Source: Branchiostoma floridae (taxonomy: Eukaryota > Chordata > Leptocardii > Amphioxiformes > Branchiostomatidae). From it: a stretch of 64,000 nt of DNA. The notes beneath the pieces are model-generated. The model was given only the letters and a program-made list of their open reading frames with translations, was not told the origin of the DNA and ran no database searches. Location of the stretch: contig NC_049991.1 in the NCBI RefSeq assembly GCF_000003815.2, positions 7,154,087 to 7,218,086 of the forward strand, read 5' to 3'. The translations under genes and the position numbers were made by a program. Shown here one piece after another: positions 15,001-30,000 of the stretch (position 1 is the first letter of the stretch; each line of letters begins with the position of its first letter).

Positions 15001-18000
15001 AGCGACAGACTTCATCCTGTCCCTTACCTGGAATGCACTGGCATTGGTTAAAATTGGAGTCAAAGCAAACAGCCATTGATTCCCCCGGTTCCCAGACTCT
15101 GACCATACTCTCATGTCAGGATACGGAGGTTGGATTACATAGACGTTCAGTGTCCCCATGTACCTCCCATACATGTGGTAGAACCACTGCAGGCAGTGCT
15201 GACCGTCAGAGTGAATAATCGGCAACCTCAGATTGGCAGTGTCACCATAAGAACCAAACCTAGAATCCGTGTACATATAGAACCCTGCAGATTGAAAAAG
15301 AGATAAAACTTTGATTTAACAAATCTTGAAAATACGACATAATGTAGCGCCACCAGTACAGTCTTTGACGTCATGATAATTGCAATAAATGCTTGAAAGC
15401 ATAGATTTACTTATAGCACTTTATTAGTTTTTTGTTAATGTTAAGTAACATCTCATTGTACGTCGATGAAGATTAGATATTCGGATAATAAGATACGACA
15501 AAAACAGTTACTCAAGCAACTGGATTGGATTTGTTTGAAACGTCTGACCATTTCCGAAATCATATGCAGTTGCTTTTTGGTGTACGATATGTCATAAAAT
15601 ACTGCAAAACAATACTTTCATTATAATACTTTTAATTATATGAAGCTGAGGCAGAAAATGTATGAAGAAAATTATCTAGATAGATTGAAAATAATCAAAA
15701 TAAAACGATTGACCCACCAAATCCATCTGTATGGTCTGCGGATGGTCCTGTATACACTGATGGGGTACTATTAGAATGTCGAATCCACTGAAAAGTCCCC
15801 GAAGCAGTTGTCATGGAGTTACACTGATCTTCATCAAAGTCACAGCTCCAGGCGTCCTCTTCTAGATCTTTGCAAGGCAAGAGACAATAAACGATAGCAC
15901 CAGGTAAAATATAAGAAAATCTCAGGTACCATAAGATACTAAAGGCCACGTTGCAAACTATACTTATTCCGATTTAATATACCCGTTTTATTTTGATAGA
16001 AACACCACATCTGACTGGGACGTCACCTTACGTTACAACTTACAAATCTGTGCAGTTGCGACAGCATTTAGTCCTATCTGAATTTGATAGCATAGACTGT
16101 ACTTACTGCAGTTTGTTTCGTCACCCCCATCCAGACAGTCATAGTGCGCATTACACTTTGCTGAGAGTGGCACACACTGTGAATTGTTACACCGGAACTG
16201 CTCAGGTCGACATACTGCGGGGGACAATGTATGATGAACAGTAGCATTTACAAGCCTTTTAGGTATTATGTAGAACATTACTACTACAAGATATTTATCG
16301 TGATCTGCATGAACCAATTAGGTTTTCCTCATTTAAACTAACGATATCTAGACTAGGATGATCAAACTTGGTGACTTTTCAAAATACTATTAACATAATA
16401 AAGTAAGTTGGGCAACATGTTCCTCATAAGAATATCTTAAGATCACTGTTTTGAGCTTAAACGATGAGATTTCATAAATATTTAACATAATTCACTAATC
16501 AAATATTCAAAATGTATGCTTATGTAAGACACAATAGGTCAAAATCCAAGGTGATGGACCATATCATACGGAAAAGTATCAATACACATCAGGTTATTGT
16601 TACTTAGATTCCTTCAAACCTGCACTTTCTTAAAAAAAACAATATGTGTTACGCTATCAGTACGTTTTCATGGTAATATTGGGTAACATTGAAAGTTCAT
16701 GATTCGACATGGTGTCACATTAATCGAAAAGACCGTAGGGTTCCTTCAAGTTGTAAGTGGATAATTTAAAAACAAACTCTACAGTTAGGTGTTAACTGCA
16801 TTGGCTGTTACCACATATAAAATATAAAAGAAAAAAAAAATAGCAGCGGTTCGTGCACCACGTCATTTCAAAATTATTACACCCCGTCTCAGGAATACAG
16901 AAAAAAAACAGTCTAAATATGGTTAAGACATGATGTTAATCGTTCCAGACAAAGTGAGATATTTAGGTATTATGGGAATTCCCCGTTTTAGCCAAAAATA
17001 TCAATTAATGACGCCATAATACGTCATAATGATATAAAATTGCAGGAATTATAGAACTTGATGAGGTCAACTCTCCCTGCAAATTTGGTGATCGTACAGT
17101 AAGCCGTTTTGAAAATACGAAGGGGGGGTCGAATGAGCCCCCCCCCCCCCCCCCCCCAGGCCAGGGAAGGCCCAAAAGGCCCAGTCTGGATAGGGTTAAT
17201 ATTGCTTGAAAACTATTAGCGACATGTACAGGGTACGTTGCAAGCAATATAATGTTAACAGCCTGCCGCACCTGACAATTGCAAACGTAAGTCAATTGCA
17301 TACCGCTGCCTGTGACCCACTCGTATTGTACTGTATGCAATTCTAATAAATCAAATCAATTCTCGACTATTCCTTTATAGGGCATTTCGTGGCAAGTGCC
17401 AATAAGAACAAGTGCTGAATAAGTCTACGAAATTTATTTTGTAAATAAATGTAAAGATCTTACAGCAGGGACCAGACTGTATGTTGATACCATCAATGGC
17501 CATGTCACTTCTAAAGCTAGTTCCTCTTACGCCTTCAAAGCGAACCTGCAAATCACAATAGTTAGTAGTATTTCTTACAAATCAAACCATTTATAAGGCA
17601 TGCACGTATCAGTATATGATCTTTATCAGTGTAAGTATCATTGGTTGAATCTTAACAATAATTGAATGTGTATGTAGTGACAGAATAGCATGCCACATAC
17701 GTCAAAGGACGACGTGAAACAGTAAATATGATCAAATAAATATGAGTCAATTCATCCGGAATCCGTGCAGTTAAATTAAAAAGACAATTCTATATAGTTG
17801 TCTTTAACCCTTCAACTGTCAAGCCATGATATATCCAACACGCATATGCATGCCCTGTGTGCCGTGACTGGATGTATCCGGGATAGCGTATTCCCCCGAA
17901 ATAGCAGATTTTGCGCGCGTGTAGCGCACGAACCGCGGAAGATAGGGACTTTGGCCTTGTTCGGGGGTTTCTTTCAGCCCTATAAAATGTTAAGGGTTTT

Positions 18001-21000
18001 AACAATAATTACATATTGTGACTTACCTGAAATAGACTAGCATTAATGAAAATAGGGATTGAAGCTAGCAGCCACTGATTTCCTTGATTTCCAGACCTTG
18101 TTGACACTAACATGTCAGGATACTCAGGTTGGATGACATAGACTTTCAGTGTTCCCATGTCCAATCCATACATGTGGTAGAACCACCGCAGGCAGTACTG
18201 ACCCCCAGAGCGAATGATCGGTAACGTCAGATTGGCAGTCGCATTAGAATAGGCATAACGTGCATCCGTGTAGATATAAAAACCTGCCGAGTGAAGGCAC
18301 ATTAACAGAGTAAAATAAAACATTGACGTTACGGTAGCAAATGTCAAAGCAACCACGATGGGGTAATGCTATGGTAGCATTGATAGCTTGCCTCCTTAAC
18401 GCTCAGATGTATGATCTATTAGTTGATTAATCGTGTTTCAAAAGATCTTAAATCTTGGTGACTACTTATTATAAGTACTGGCTTTCACGAAATTTGATGC
18501 AAAAGTCAAAAACAAAACAAACCGGAGCCATCTGCATCAGTAGATGGTCCTGTTGACGAGGACGGTGTACTACCAAAGCGTCGAATCCACCGAAACCCTC
18601 CTGTAGAAGATGCCGCGGCGTTACACTGATCTGTACCGAAGTCACAGTTGAAGTCGCCCTCGTATCGGCCTTCAATTGAATTAAGACAAACAATAGTAAG
18701 ATCAGAACAATTTCCTACAGATAATGATACCAGATGTTTCTTACATTCATGATTTAGGCTGTAACGGTACTATCAATTTAAGAAATGCCTCACCTTCAGG
18801 GATGGTAACGCCACACCTGTACCAGCGTCCGTACTGTCTGGGGTATCCACCGATAGCTCCAAAGTGAAAACGGCTTCGGCGAGAATAGCGCCAATAACCT
18901 ATCACAAATGTAAGAAATTCATTGCTGGGAATGACCAAGAAATAATGCGTTTTACTTAATGCATGTTAGCTAGTTTAAGAGTGAAACATAGGGGCTTTGA
19001 GTTAGTTCGTAATTTCTAAAAAAATGCTATGATACGGTGAGAGGTGATGTTAGACATGTGTTCTAGATCGATACTTCAAAGCTTGCTACAACGTCAAAGC
19101 TCGTTCAACAGTTATGTGCTTACCAACTCCACTGCAGGTACGATAATCTGGATCGAGTGACGATGAAGGAGGATCTGATGAAGCTCCAACAAGCTCACAG
19201 TGATCTTGACCGTGTCCTGCACGGTCGCCAATATTCCGGAACGTTCCGTCGATGCTGTCACTCAGAAATATCTTGTACTGAGTAGGCGAGCACAAGACAA
19301 CACCGACATAGAGGGTCCGACCCCCATAGGTGTAGCGGCTTGGCCTTACAAAACGCTCCCCGTCACAGCTGGTGCAACTATTGTCGTAAGTAAAGTTAAA
19401 CGGCTCCCACGCGTTGGCTGTGGAAAAATAGGCCAACTGAATATTGAAGACACAATCATGACTAAATGATTTTAACAAAAGAGTGCTGTTTTTAAGGAAC
19501 AGCCCTGGAAGAGTTCTATTTATCTTAAATATCTCATTTGTTATTAAATAAAAAGACCTTAATAAACAATAAAAGCCTTAAAGTATCGAGGTATGGTATG
19601 GTATTCATTAATTTGTTCATTTTACAGATACAAGCTAACTTAAATGTACTATAGTTAAGAATTCCTTACTACGGATACCTTTTACATTCTCTTTTGCTTA
19701 GCAAAAGCTAAGTAATTAGGTCTGAGATTCAGGTAAGAAGCAAAACTACGTACGTGTTTTACAGTACATTTCTCTCATGAGCTCAATGATGTCAATGTGA
19801 TGTATACTAGACCGTGCAAAATCTAAGGAATTGTCTGCCCCCTCCCAAGATTTTAAATACATGGAGTTATAGATACCAATACAATTTGAAATCGGCGACG
19901 TCGCCTGCTTTTGATAAGAAAAAAAAGCTTCCAATGAAGTATCATCAAAATAGGATAGCCTGCAATCATCCTCCATATGTACTTACTGCAGTTTGTTTCG
20001 TCGCTCAAATCGAGACAGTCAAAATGGCGATTACACTTCGCTGAGAGTGGTACACACGAATCGTTACACTGGAACTGGTCAGCTCGACAGACTGTAGTGA
20101 TGTATAAAGTAAAGACAGTGTTTACGTATGATAGCCTCTAACTTTCCACATGTAGCTGAACCAATAGTGAAGTGGTTCTAAAGTAACCGTTAACTTTTTT
20201 TTTCAACATATCATCCAGATATAGTTTCCATATGAGTCATGAATGTACTCGTGCAAGAGGCGCTATGTGGATCCATGCATCGATTACAAGCGCCCCAAGT
20301 CCTTGGGTCAAAGCCATGTGGGTCAAAGCATCTATCACTCACAAGAAGATATATTTTTATTTTACTATTTGCCAAATCTTAACTCAAGATTGAGTCTGTT
20401 ATGTAATGTTATGTAATATTATGTTATAAAACCACTTTCATTACTAATCTAGACTCACCCTCGTATAAGTAGCAAACGAATTGGTGAATACTGTCTTTGT
20501 ATTGCGTCAAAACGCACTCGAGATGTACTGGTATTGACGTTTTCTGTCAGTTTATTCTAGTGACGCTGAAGATGAGTGATGGATTTTACTACTGGAAACG
20601 TAATGAAGTAATCTCCGTATCTTATCAAGCTTAAGAGATTGATTTGCCTTGAGCACGTTTTATTCATAAATCGCGTTGATAAAAATGCCATGAATCTATC
20701 AAACGTACCTCTTCTCTCAGCATTAAAGCTGGCGGAAAATCCTGACCATGTCCCCCATTCGTCCGTCTGGAAGACCAAAAAAGCGTTCCTGCCGGTTGTA
20801 CGTGTGTAGATTGTCGAGGCAGATGAACCACAAAGTCTGGCTAAACGCGGTGCTGTTGTGCTTGATCCGTCATATACTTCCAGGTAGTCATCAGGACAGT
20901 CGACGTCACTTGTACCATACAATAGGTTGAACGCATTGAAGCTATAGACAACAAAAGGGAAGAGGACAAAGAACAGATTACGTTATCAACGGGTTTTATA

Positions 21001-24000
21001 TTTATTGGTAAATCATTGGCAGTAACTCTGATTCGATAAGATGCATGTAGTAAAACATCGTTTTATATTAAGAGTAGAGTTCCAAGATGTTACAAATTAT
21101 GTTAACGTTTAAGGGTGATGTATCATATTTTTTTATTACCTGCTTGAAAAAAAGCAGGTATTGATTTTGGTTGGGATCGTTATGATTCCGGACCGACATC
21201 TTTAGAACCTCTGGATGGATTGCGATCACGTTTGCTATAGGGATTGAGTTTTCAGACTCTTGTTGGTTATTGAAATAATGCTCTAATTTACATAAATTTT
21301 GTCAGTTTCTTCTTTAAAAAGTTGACTAACACAAGTCGTTCAAAGTGAAAAGGCATTATGACTACAAAGAATGTAAATGTAGCATTCTATCATAAATTTC
21401 ATACTCTATCAAAATATGGAAATATTTGTCCCTGTAGTTAAACCGGTAGAGAGTCTGAACTTAAACCAACTACTTCCTGACCAAAGAGCTATCGAAATAG
21501 ACCTGGTAATGCACTTTCAATAAGATGAATTTTTCTGAAGTTTTAATGAAGGAAGTTGAAAAGAGAAATATAAGCATAATAGTTCTTAATTTCATAATTT
21601 TTTAAGTTAATAATTCTTACCGAATGACGACATGATCGCCGGTATGGACAGATATCTGCCAAGAACAGTATGCGTCGTTAGGGTAGTTGTTAGGGTAACC
21701 TGGAGACGTAAAGCTGCCGATGTTTCCACTCAGCACAGTAGGGTTACCGCAAGTCCGACTGGGTGGTACTGAAAGTAATATGCATATAATAATCCTCCGA
21801 ATAAGGTTAACTGTAAATGATACATAGGCATTATAGCATTGTCTGCATTATCTTGTGATCATCCAATCTTCCTACAATCTATTGGAGACAAAGCGAAAAG
21901 TTTTTTAAAACTGATCTCCTAGCTGTAATTAAGTTTTTACACAAATGAAGAATACGTGTATTCTTAAACTGGTTGTATTTTCGTAACGTATTACGTACAA
22001 ATTTATTACACCTTGTCTATTAACATGATACAAAATGAATCATTAGAAACAATTTTATACGGAAATAAAAAGTTGAAACACATCTTACAGCAGGGACCGG
22101 ATCTTACAGCAATAACATCGATCGCCATGTCACTTCTGTAGCCAGGTCCTCTTATCCCTTCAAACCGAATCTGCAAAACCATAAATTCGTTAAAACATTC
22201 ACTTTACACGAAAGTGCGATAATGGAAAGTATCAAATTATGGAAATGTTCAAACATATTCCCACGACTTTTAAACTACATTTGATATATATTATGTTTCA
22301 GTACAATACCGGTATTATCAGTTCAAAAGAAAACGTCAAAATGTGAAATAGTCGTCGCAGATAATTTCAAAGCTTTAAGTCTATAATGTTAATCCCTTGG
22401 TGACCTCCGGCTCATAGTTATTCTTGATATGGTATGTATGGTAGCTAACCTGAAATAAACTAGCATCGGTGGAGATATTGACCGAAGCTGCTAGCCACTG
22501 ATTCCCCTGGTTTCCAGACCTTGTTGACACTAACATGTCGGGATACTCAGGTTTTGAGAGATAGACGTTCATTGTTCCCATGTCTGATCCATACATGTGG
22601 TAGAACCACCGCAGGCAGTACTGACCATCAGAGCGAATTGCTGGTAAATTCAGACTGGCTGTTGCACCAGGAGAACTTCCAGTAGCCTCCGTGTACATGT
22701 AAAACCCTACAGCTAGATCAAGCAAGAGACAAAACATTATGTTTTTACATGCCAATTGGATAGTCATGTGAGTTGGGCTAAAGTTAAGTACGGTTTTCCA
22801 GAAAAGAAAGGTTAGATAATTATTCAGTTCGTTGGATGGGTATTTATTTCTATGAATGTATAATAGGAAATAAATAAGAATGAGAAAACGTCCGATTGCT
22901 TGTATATTGAACGAACGAATGAATGCTGCATGGATGAAAACTGCATTACTCGATAGTTGTACATGTTGACAAAGCAATCAATGCAATAATGATAGGCTAT
23001 TCTAAAAAAAGAAAGAAAGTAGTATGAAAGTAAATTACGTTACAAATTTAAAGCGCTGCATATGTCTCGACTTAAGTATACGTACTTACAATCGTACAAC
23101 CGGGACATGATATTTGCAGATTTAAAAAAAGTGTATTAAAGCCTTTGTAAATGTCGTTAAGGATTTACATTGTTTTCATAATCATTTGTACCTTCCGTAT
23201 ATGCGGATCATGGCTTTTAGAAATGATATTGATCTTAAGCATCTTTAACGCCATATTTACACATGGCACTTTGATTATTGAAATAAAAGCAAACAAAATA
23301 TTTTCAAAGCGTCTAAAATGATAGCGTTATGTATAGAATTGCTGACAAACAAAATCCATCTGCTTGATTTGCTTTGAAGACCCTGTTGAGGAAGGTAATT
23401 ATACAGTGCCAAATCCATTCAACGATCATCCTATGATTTCATTAATAGATTGTAGTTTCAACGCTCGAATTGATGAAATACAAGTCGATTAATCATGTTT
23501 CTAATGATGTTGTAAAATATTGATGAAAGGGATTATGTAAAGGCTTTCACCAGACCTTATAAGTTTGATGCAAACGTCACAAACAAAACCTACCGGATCC
23601 ATCTGCATCGGTAGATGGTCCTGTTGACGAGGACGGTGTACTACCAGAGCGCCGAGTCCACTGAAAACTTCCCGAAGAAGTTCACATGGAGTTACACTGA
23701 TCTGCATCAAAGTCACACGTGAGATCGCCCTCTCGGTCTTTGTGGGAAGTAAATACATCGTTAAATCAGATACGTTATGCCGTAACATTTGCATCACTCA
23801 TACAGGTACTATACCGTTCTCAATTATCAAGTTCTAACTCCTTACACGACTTATCGTATAACCACCAAATTTTCAGAGAATGATAAAGACATGATATCTT
23901 AATCAAGGTTCTAAAAATGACGTATTTATGACATTATGTGCAGGTAACAGAATGATAATGCCTGTCAACAAACAGTTGCCATGGCAACATGAAATACTGA

Positions 24001-27000
24001 GAAAATATTTTATACTTTGTCAATTTGTTGGACAATTGCATTTTAGGAAAACTCATCAAATTTGGTGGCTCTAGCGTAATGTATAATGGATTTCACGTTC
24101 TTACCGCAATCTAATTCATCACTCCAATCCAGACAGTCAAAACGGACGTTACACTTTGCAGACAGTGGTACGCACAGTGAATTGTTGCACTGGAATTGGT
24201 CCGGTCTACAAACTGTAGGTATTTATATAGCACAATTATCATTAACATTGATGCCATGCATGAAGTCAATTGATCATAAAAAAATATTTGTATCGTATTC
24301 GAATTTCAAAAGTTCAACACGCTACGCTTAGCAATGTTCCCTTGTTGTTATAATGTCCCATTGTGACTTTTCTGTTTTTATTACTAGCAAGTTTTCACCG
24401 AATGAAATGTCTGTGACCAGACTGAATTAAGGCTTGAATTGAAACACCTGATTTGATTAAGAATAGCGGTCAAATTCTCACTTTGATGTGGACGCAAATC
24501 ATTTGTTTCGCTTCTACAAAGAGATTGTATTAAACGTTAAAAATCCCCATTTTCTGTGTCTATAGTGTTATGAATGATTGTATAGATTGTAAACATGCCA
24601 TGATCCCATCACACGTACCTCTTCTACTAGCAGTAAACATGGCGAAAAACCCTGAGTTTGTCACAGACCCGTCCGTCTGAAAGACCACAAAGGCGTTCCT
24701 GCCGGTCGTATAGACTGTCGGGGCAGATGAACCACACAGTCTGGCTAAACGGGGTGCTGCTGTGCTTGATCCGTCATATATTGTCAGAGCATCCCAATAA
24801 CAGTAATTTCCATTATATCCATCTTGAAGATGAAACGCATTGAATCTATAGAAAAAAACACTTGCTAACATCAGAAGAAGATATTTTGTGATCAATATTT
24901 ACATTTAGCTTAAAACAAAGAAATATGTAAAAAAATATCATAGAGTTGATTAAGCAGCTACACACGGCCATTTAATAAAAGCATAACGAAAGCAACACTG
25001 CTTGAAAAAAGCCCTGAAAATCATTGGGCATGGATATTTGACCAAACGTTCTTTAAGTTGGTGAGGTTATTATCGTCATGAAATGGTACATTAAATTCAG
25101 AAATGACACTTACTGGCAATTGTGAAAGTTAGAAACCAATAAATACCGACCGATCGACCCTAATGTGATTACTATATCTGAATTCCTTACATGTCGTTCA
25201 GTACAATACCCCGGTTTATGGATCCATCATTCTTTGTTTGTTTGTTTGTTTATTTATTCGCACAACAAAATACATGAAACAATACAGAAAATGATGCAAC
25301 AACACAGGTGCAGGAGGAGGGAAAACCGTAAACAGATTGTACCATTGCCTCCTCCTCTATATACGAAACAAACTTGACTCACCGAATCGCGATCACGTCA
25401 CCGGTATTGACAGATATCTGCCAAGAACAGCGGGCGCGGTTAGGGTAGTTGAAAGGGAAACCTGGCGATGTGAAGCTGCCGTTGTTTCCACTCAGTACGG
25501 TGGGGTTACCGCAGTTCACCGCGGTAGTGTAACCTGGCGGTGGTGTCGGTACTGCAATGTAAAGGTATTTTACGGCGGCGTGCAATGCTAGCTGTGATAA
25601 AGGCGATCATTATAATTGGAATCACAGACGAAATTTACGAATCACTGATAGAAACATAATTGATCAGTTGTACGATGAAGTTATTCAGCATAATTAATGA
25701 AACTATCTGCGCATGGTTATCAAAGTTTTACGATATCCTTGACACTATTTCAAAGGCTTTTGAATGTTTATTGATAGTAATAAGATACGATGATTCCATG
25801 CTTTGCATACCCTGCATCTTTTACTCAGCCAGCATTCCTACAACCTATCTTACTTCTTTACTTTTTCTTTACTTAAAGTAAATTGGCAGTGACTACTTTG
25901 AATTTTAAACAGGGTAAGGAAAACCATATTATGAATGGGATGAATAAGGTGATAAAGAAGTAGTGATGCTATAAGCTTTATGTTTTACGTTCATGAATAA
26001 AGATTTGTCTTTTCAACAGCTTTTATCGGTAAACATGTTACAAGGTCACAAAAAAACATTTTACACATGCCGACAAACTTCCTGAAACAATTTTTGTAAA
26101 AAGGCAAGCTTAATAATACACTTTCACTCAATGAAATCCTTACTTGATGTAGAGTTACAGGCGACTTCATCACTTCCATCATAGCAGTTGGAAACGCCAT
26201 CGCACATCAAGTTGATGGAAATGCAACTGCCATCCCAGCAGGTAAATTGGTCTGCAGTACAAGTGGCTGAAAAGATACAACAATACAAATATTGTAATGA
26301 GTCTTGAACTTTGTTGGTAAAAAATACATCAACCTTTGATCAGCATCCATACATTCTTTAAATAATTCCAACTTCATACCATATATAGAAATACATATCT
26401 TGAACGCACACGTAACTTTACGGTTACCTCATTGCATGTAAATGTTATTGTCAGCTAGGAAATGGAACTAAAGTAAATCTATAGTTATAATATACTTTTA
26501 AAGAACACAAGGACCAAACAAAGTATCGAAAAACCTTACAGCAGGGACCAGATGTTACAGAAATGTCATCAATCGCCATCTCACTTCCGTTGCCAGGTCC
26601 TCTTACGCCTTCGAACCGAATCTGCAAAATTATATGTTCGAATAACAGAGTTTAGCTTTATGTATGACTAACATGATCATATTTTTCTTGATCTAAATGT
26701 CAAGCTCCAAATTCAATAGAGTCATGTGGAATTGCCAATGCTGCTATAGCTAACAATACGTATCACAGCAGTACATATTTTGTGACTCACCTGAATTACA
26801 CTAGCATTGTTGAAAACACGTGTCGAAGCTGAATGCCACCGATTTCCCTGGTCTCCCGAAATTGTCCAGACTAACATTTCAGAATGATGAGGTTGGGAGA
26901 CATAGACTTTCAGTGTTCCCATGTCTGATCCATACATGTGGTAGAACCATCGCAGACAGTGTTGACCGTCAGAGCGAATAACCGGCAACGTCAAACTGGC

Positions 27001-30000
27001 GGTTGCAGTACGAGAACCATTCCAGGACGACCGCGTGTACATGTAAAAACCTGCAGATCGAATTGGAAACAGATAACACTGTAGAGCACACTTGAACAGA
27101 CTTCCTAGCTAACAACCACAACTATATATCTGGACACATTATGAAAAATACCTTAATCTGCTGACTTTTTACGCTAAGAATAACTAGTGGCTCCAAGCAC
27201 AATCAAACGCAAACAAAACAAAATAAAACTATTGCCCAACCTGATCCATCCGTATGGTCTGCTGACGGTCCTGTGGACGAGGATGGGGTACTACCAGAGT
27301 TCCGTCTCCACCGAATACTACCTTCTGAAGTAGTTGTCACGGAGTTACACTGATCTGCATCAAAGTTGCACCTCCAGCCACGATTTTCAGGATCTTTGTA
27401 GAAATTCATACAATAGTCAAATCAGATATGATTCTGGGAATATCTTATATGTATGGTATTGCGAATGCTAGAAAAGGCAGTGACAAAAACTATGATTGAA
27501 AAAAAAACTTCGCCTTTACCTTCAGGTATGATAACACCACACCTGTACCAACGTCCGTACCACAAGTTGTCAGTATCCGATTCATCACCGATATCTCCAT
27601 AGTTAAAACTGTCGCCTCGATAATATCGCCAATAGCCTGTAACAAATTACGGAAATATTCAAAATTACTAAAACAATTTCTGCAAATGACGTAGCCACGA
27701 TGCTTGCGCGCCTTGTATTAAATACTCGTTTACTGAACATACAATCACAGCAACGTTAAGTTTCTCATTCTCAAAGGAAACACAATAATGTATTATATGG
27801 TGGGTTGTACCAAATGAGTCATAGATGCATAGACCTTATCAAACTATTGATCTAATACATTTACATGCTTACCTACTCCACTGCAGGTGCGATAATCTGG
27901 ATCCAGTGATGACGACGAAGGATCTGATGTAGCTCCAACAAGCTCACAATGGTCTTGGCCGTGTCCTGCAAGGTCGCCAATATTCCGGAACGTTCCGTTG
28001 ATGCTGTCACTCAGAAGTATCTTGTACTGAGTAGGCGAGCACAAGACAACACCGACATAGAGGGTCCGACCCTCGTAGGTGTAGCTGGTTGGCCTTACAA
28101 AACGCTCACCGTCACAGCTGGTGCAACTGTTGTCGTAAGTAAAGTTGTACGGTTCCCATGCAATAGAGTCGATGGCTGTGAGAAAATAAGAATTCAAAAT
28201 CGGCTTTTTAAAAAGATGAAAATGAACATTCTGAATGAGTTTTTCAATCATGCCAAAAAGGATCAAAAAGTACTAAGATAGTACATGTACAGCCAACGTT
28301 TTTCCATCGTAAATCACAATCTTGATATATATATTACTTTTTTGTAACATTTTCTGAATCGTTCAACGGGCTGTGAATAAAGCATGTTACGTAATCTCTA
28401 TAAAGTATAAGGGATTAAATTTGGACATCGTGCATAAATGGGTAGCCACAAAGAACCCAGAAGTACGAAGTAGATTCAGACAACAAGGCTGCATTACCAG
28501 ATCTTTATGCCTACACTAAGCAAAATCTACCATCTAGAATGTGATTGAGTTAATTTTTGCTATTTCAAAAAATGAACAAATCAGATAGTTGTTTGAAAAC
28601 TATTCTGGAAAGGATATTTTGTACAGTCACTTTCAACATGTTTCTGAAATATCTAAATAAATTTCAAAATATTACAAACCCTTCGGTTGATTGGAATGGA
28701 CCCCACCACATTAGATGAGAAAACATATGCAATCAAACTAACAAAGTAATAACAGCAACAACGTATGTCTTGTTTGCAGGAACTTACAGTTACTGCAGTT
28801 TATTTCGTCGCTCCAGTCCAGACAATCAGGATGGCCGTTACACCTCGCTGAGAGTGGTACACACTGGAACTCGTTACACTGGAACTCGTCAGGATGGCAA
28901 GCTGCAGGTACACATATGCATTTGCAACGCATACGTATAAGACATTTATGTGTTTTTTCCATATCAATATAAAAGAATGGGATGTCTTGGTTGAATAAAG
29001 TATTAAATGTTGATTATTGTGGAGAAATTATTGAGGATAATTATTTGCAAAACGTGTCTTACGGCAGGGGCCTGGTGTGACAACAACGTCATCGATTGCC
29101 ATGCCAAAGCTACTCCATCCCCTTACGCCTTGAAAACGAATCTGTGGGATGAAATTCAATGTAAAGATATAAGAATAATAATAAAATTTTTGATGATGCC
29201 TTATAGGGAATATTAAGTGTGTACACCAAATGTTTCACAATAAGAACATTTGCAGGCATAAACAGACATCTAAATGTACCAAATTGTAATATGGCTCTAC
29301 TACTGGAATATTATTGGGGTTCATTTCAAAACAGAGTTCATCTTTCCCCTCACCCGAAAAACACTGGCATTGGTTGATATGGTGGACATAGCAAACAGCC
29401 ATCGATTTCCTTGGTTTCCATACTTTGACCATACTCTCATGTCTGAATACCCAGGTTGAGAGACATAGACGTTCATGTTCCACCCATACATGTAGTAGGA
29501 CCACTGCAGGCAGTACTGGCCATTAGAGCGAATAACCGGCAAATACAGATTGGCAGTGTCACCACCAGAACCCAATCTAGCATCCGTGTACATATAGAAA
29601 CCTGCAAATAAACATAGAAATCCTATGAGCTACAATGTGCTACATCCTTCGAAGTCATGATAAAGTACAAGCACACAGGGCTGGAAATGCATTTTTCTGC
29701 ACTTTCTAACATCGAATATTACCTGCACAAGGCAGATTTTACCTGTACCACTCTGAATTTAGGAAGTATGGATAATACTTATAAATTGTTCAGGAAACAT
29801 TGCTATTTTTTAATACTTTATAGGTGGTAACATTCAATGTAGCTAATAACAATCCACATACACCCACACAATGGGACATTTATGTATAAAACCCAGTACA
29901 TGGACCAGTGCAGGTTAGGTGCAGGTAGACACCAGAAACACCTGCAAAGCTACAATTTTACCTGCACTAACCTTCATATATATGCAGGTGGTATTTTAAG

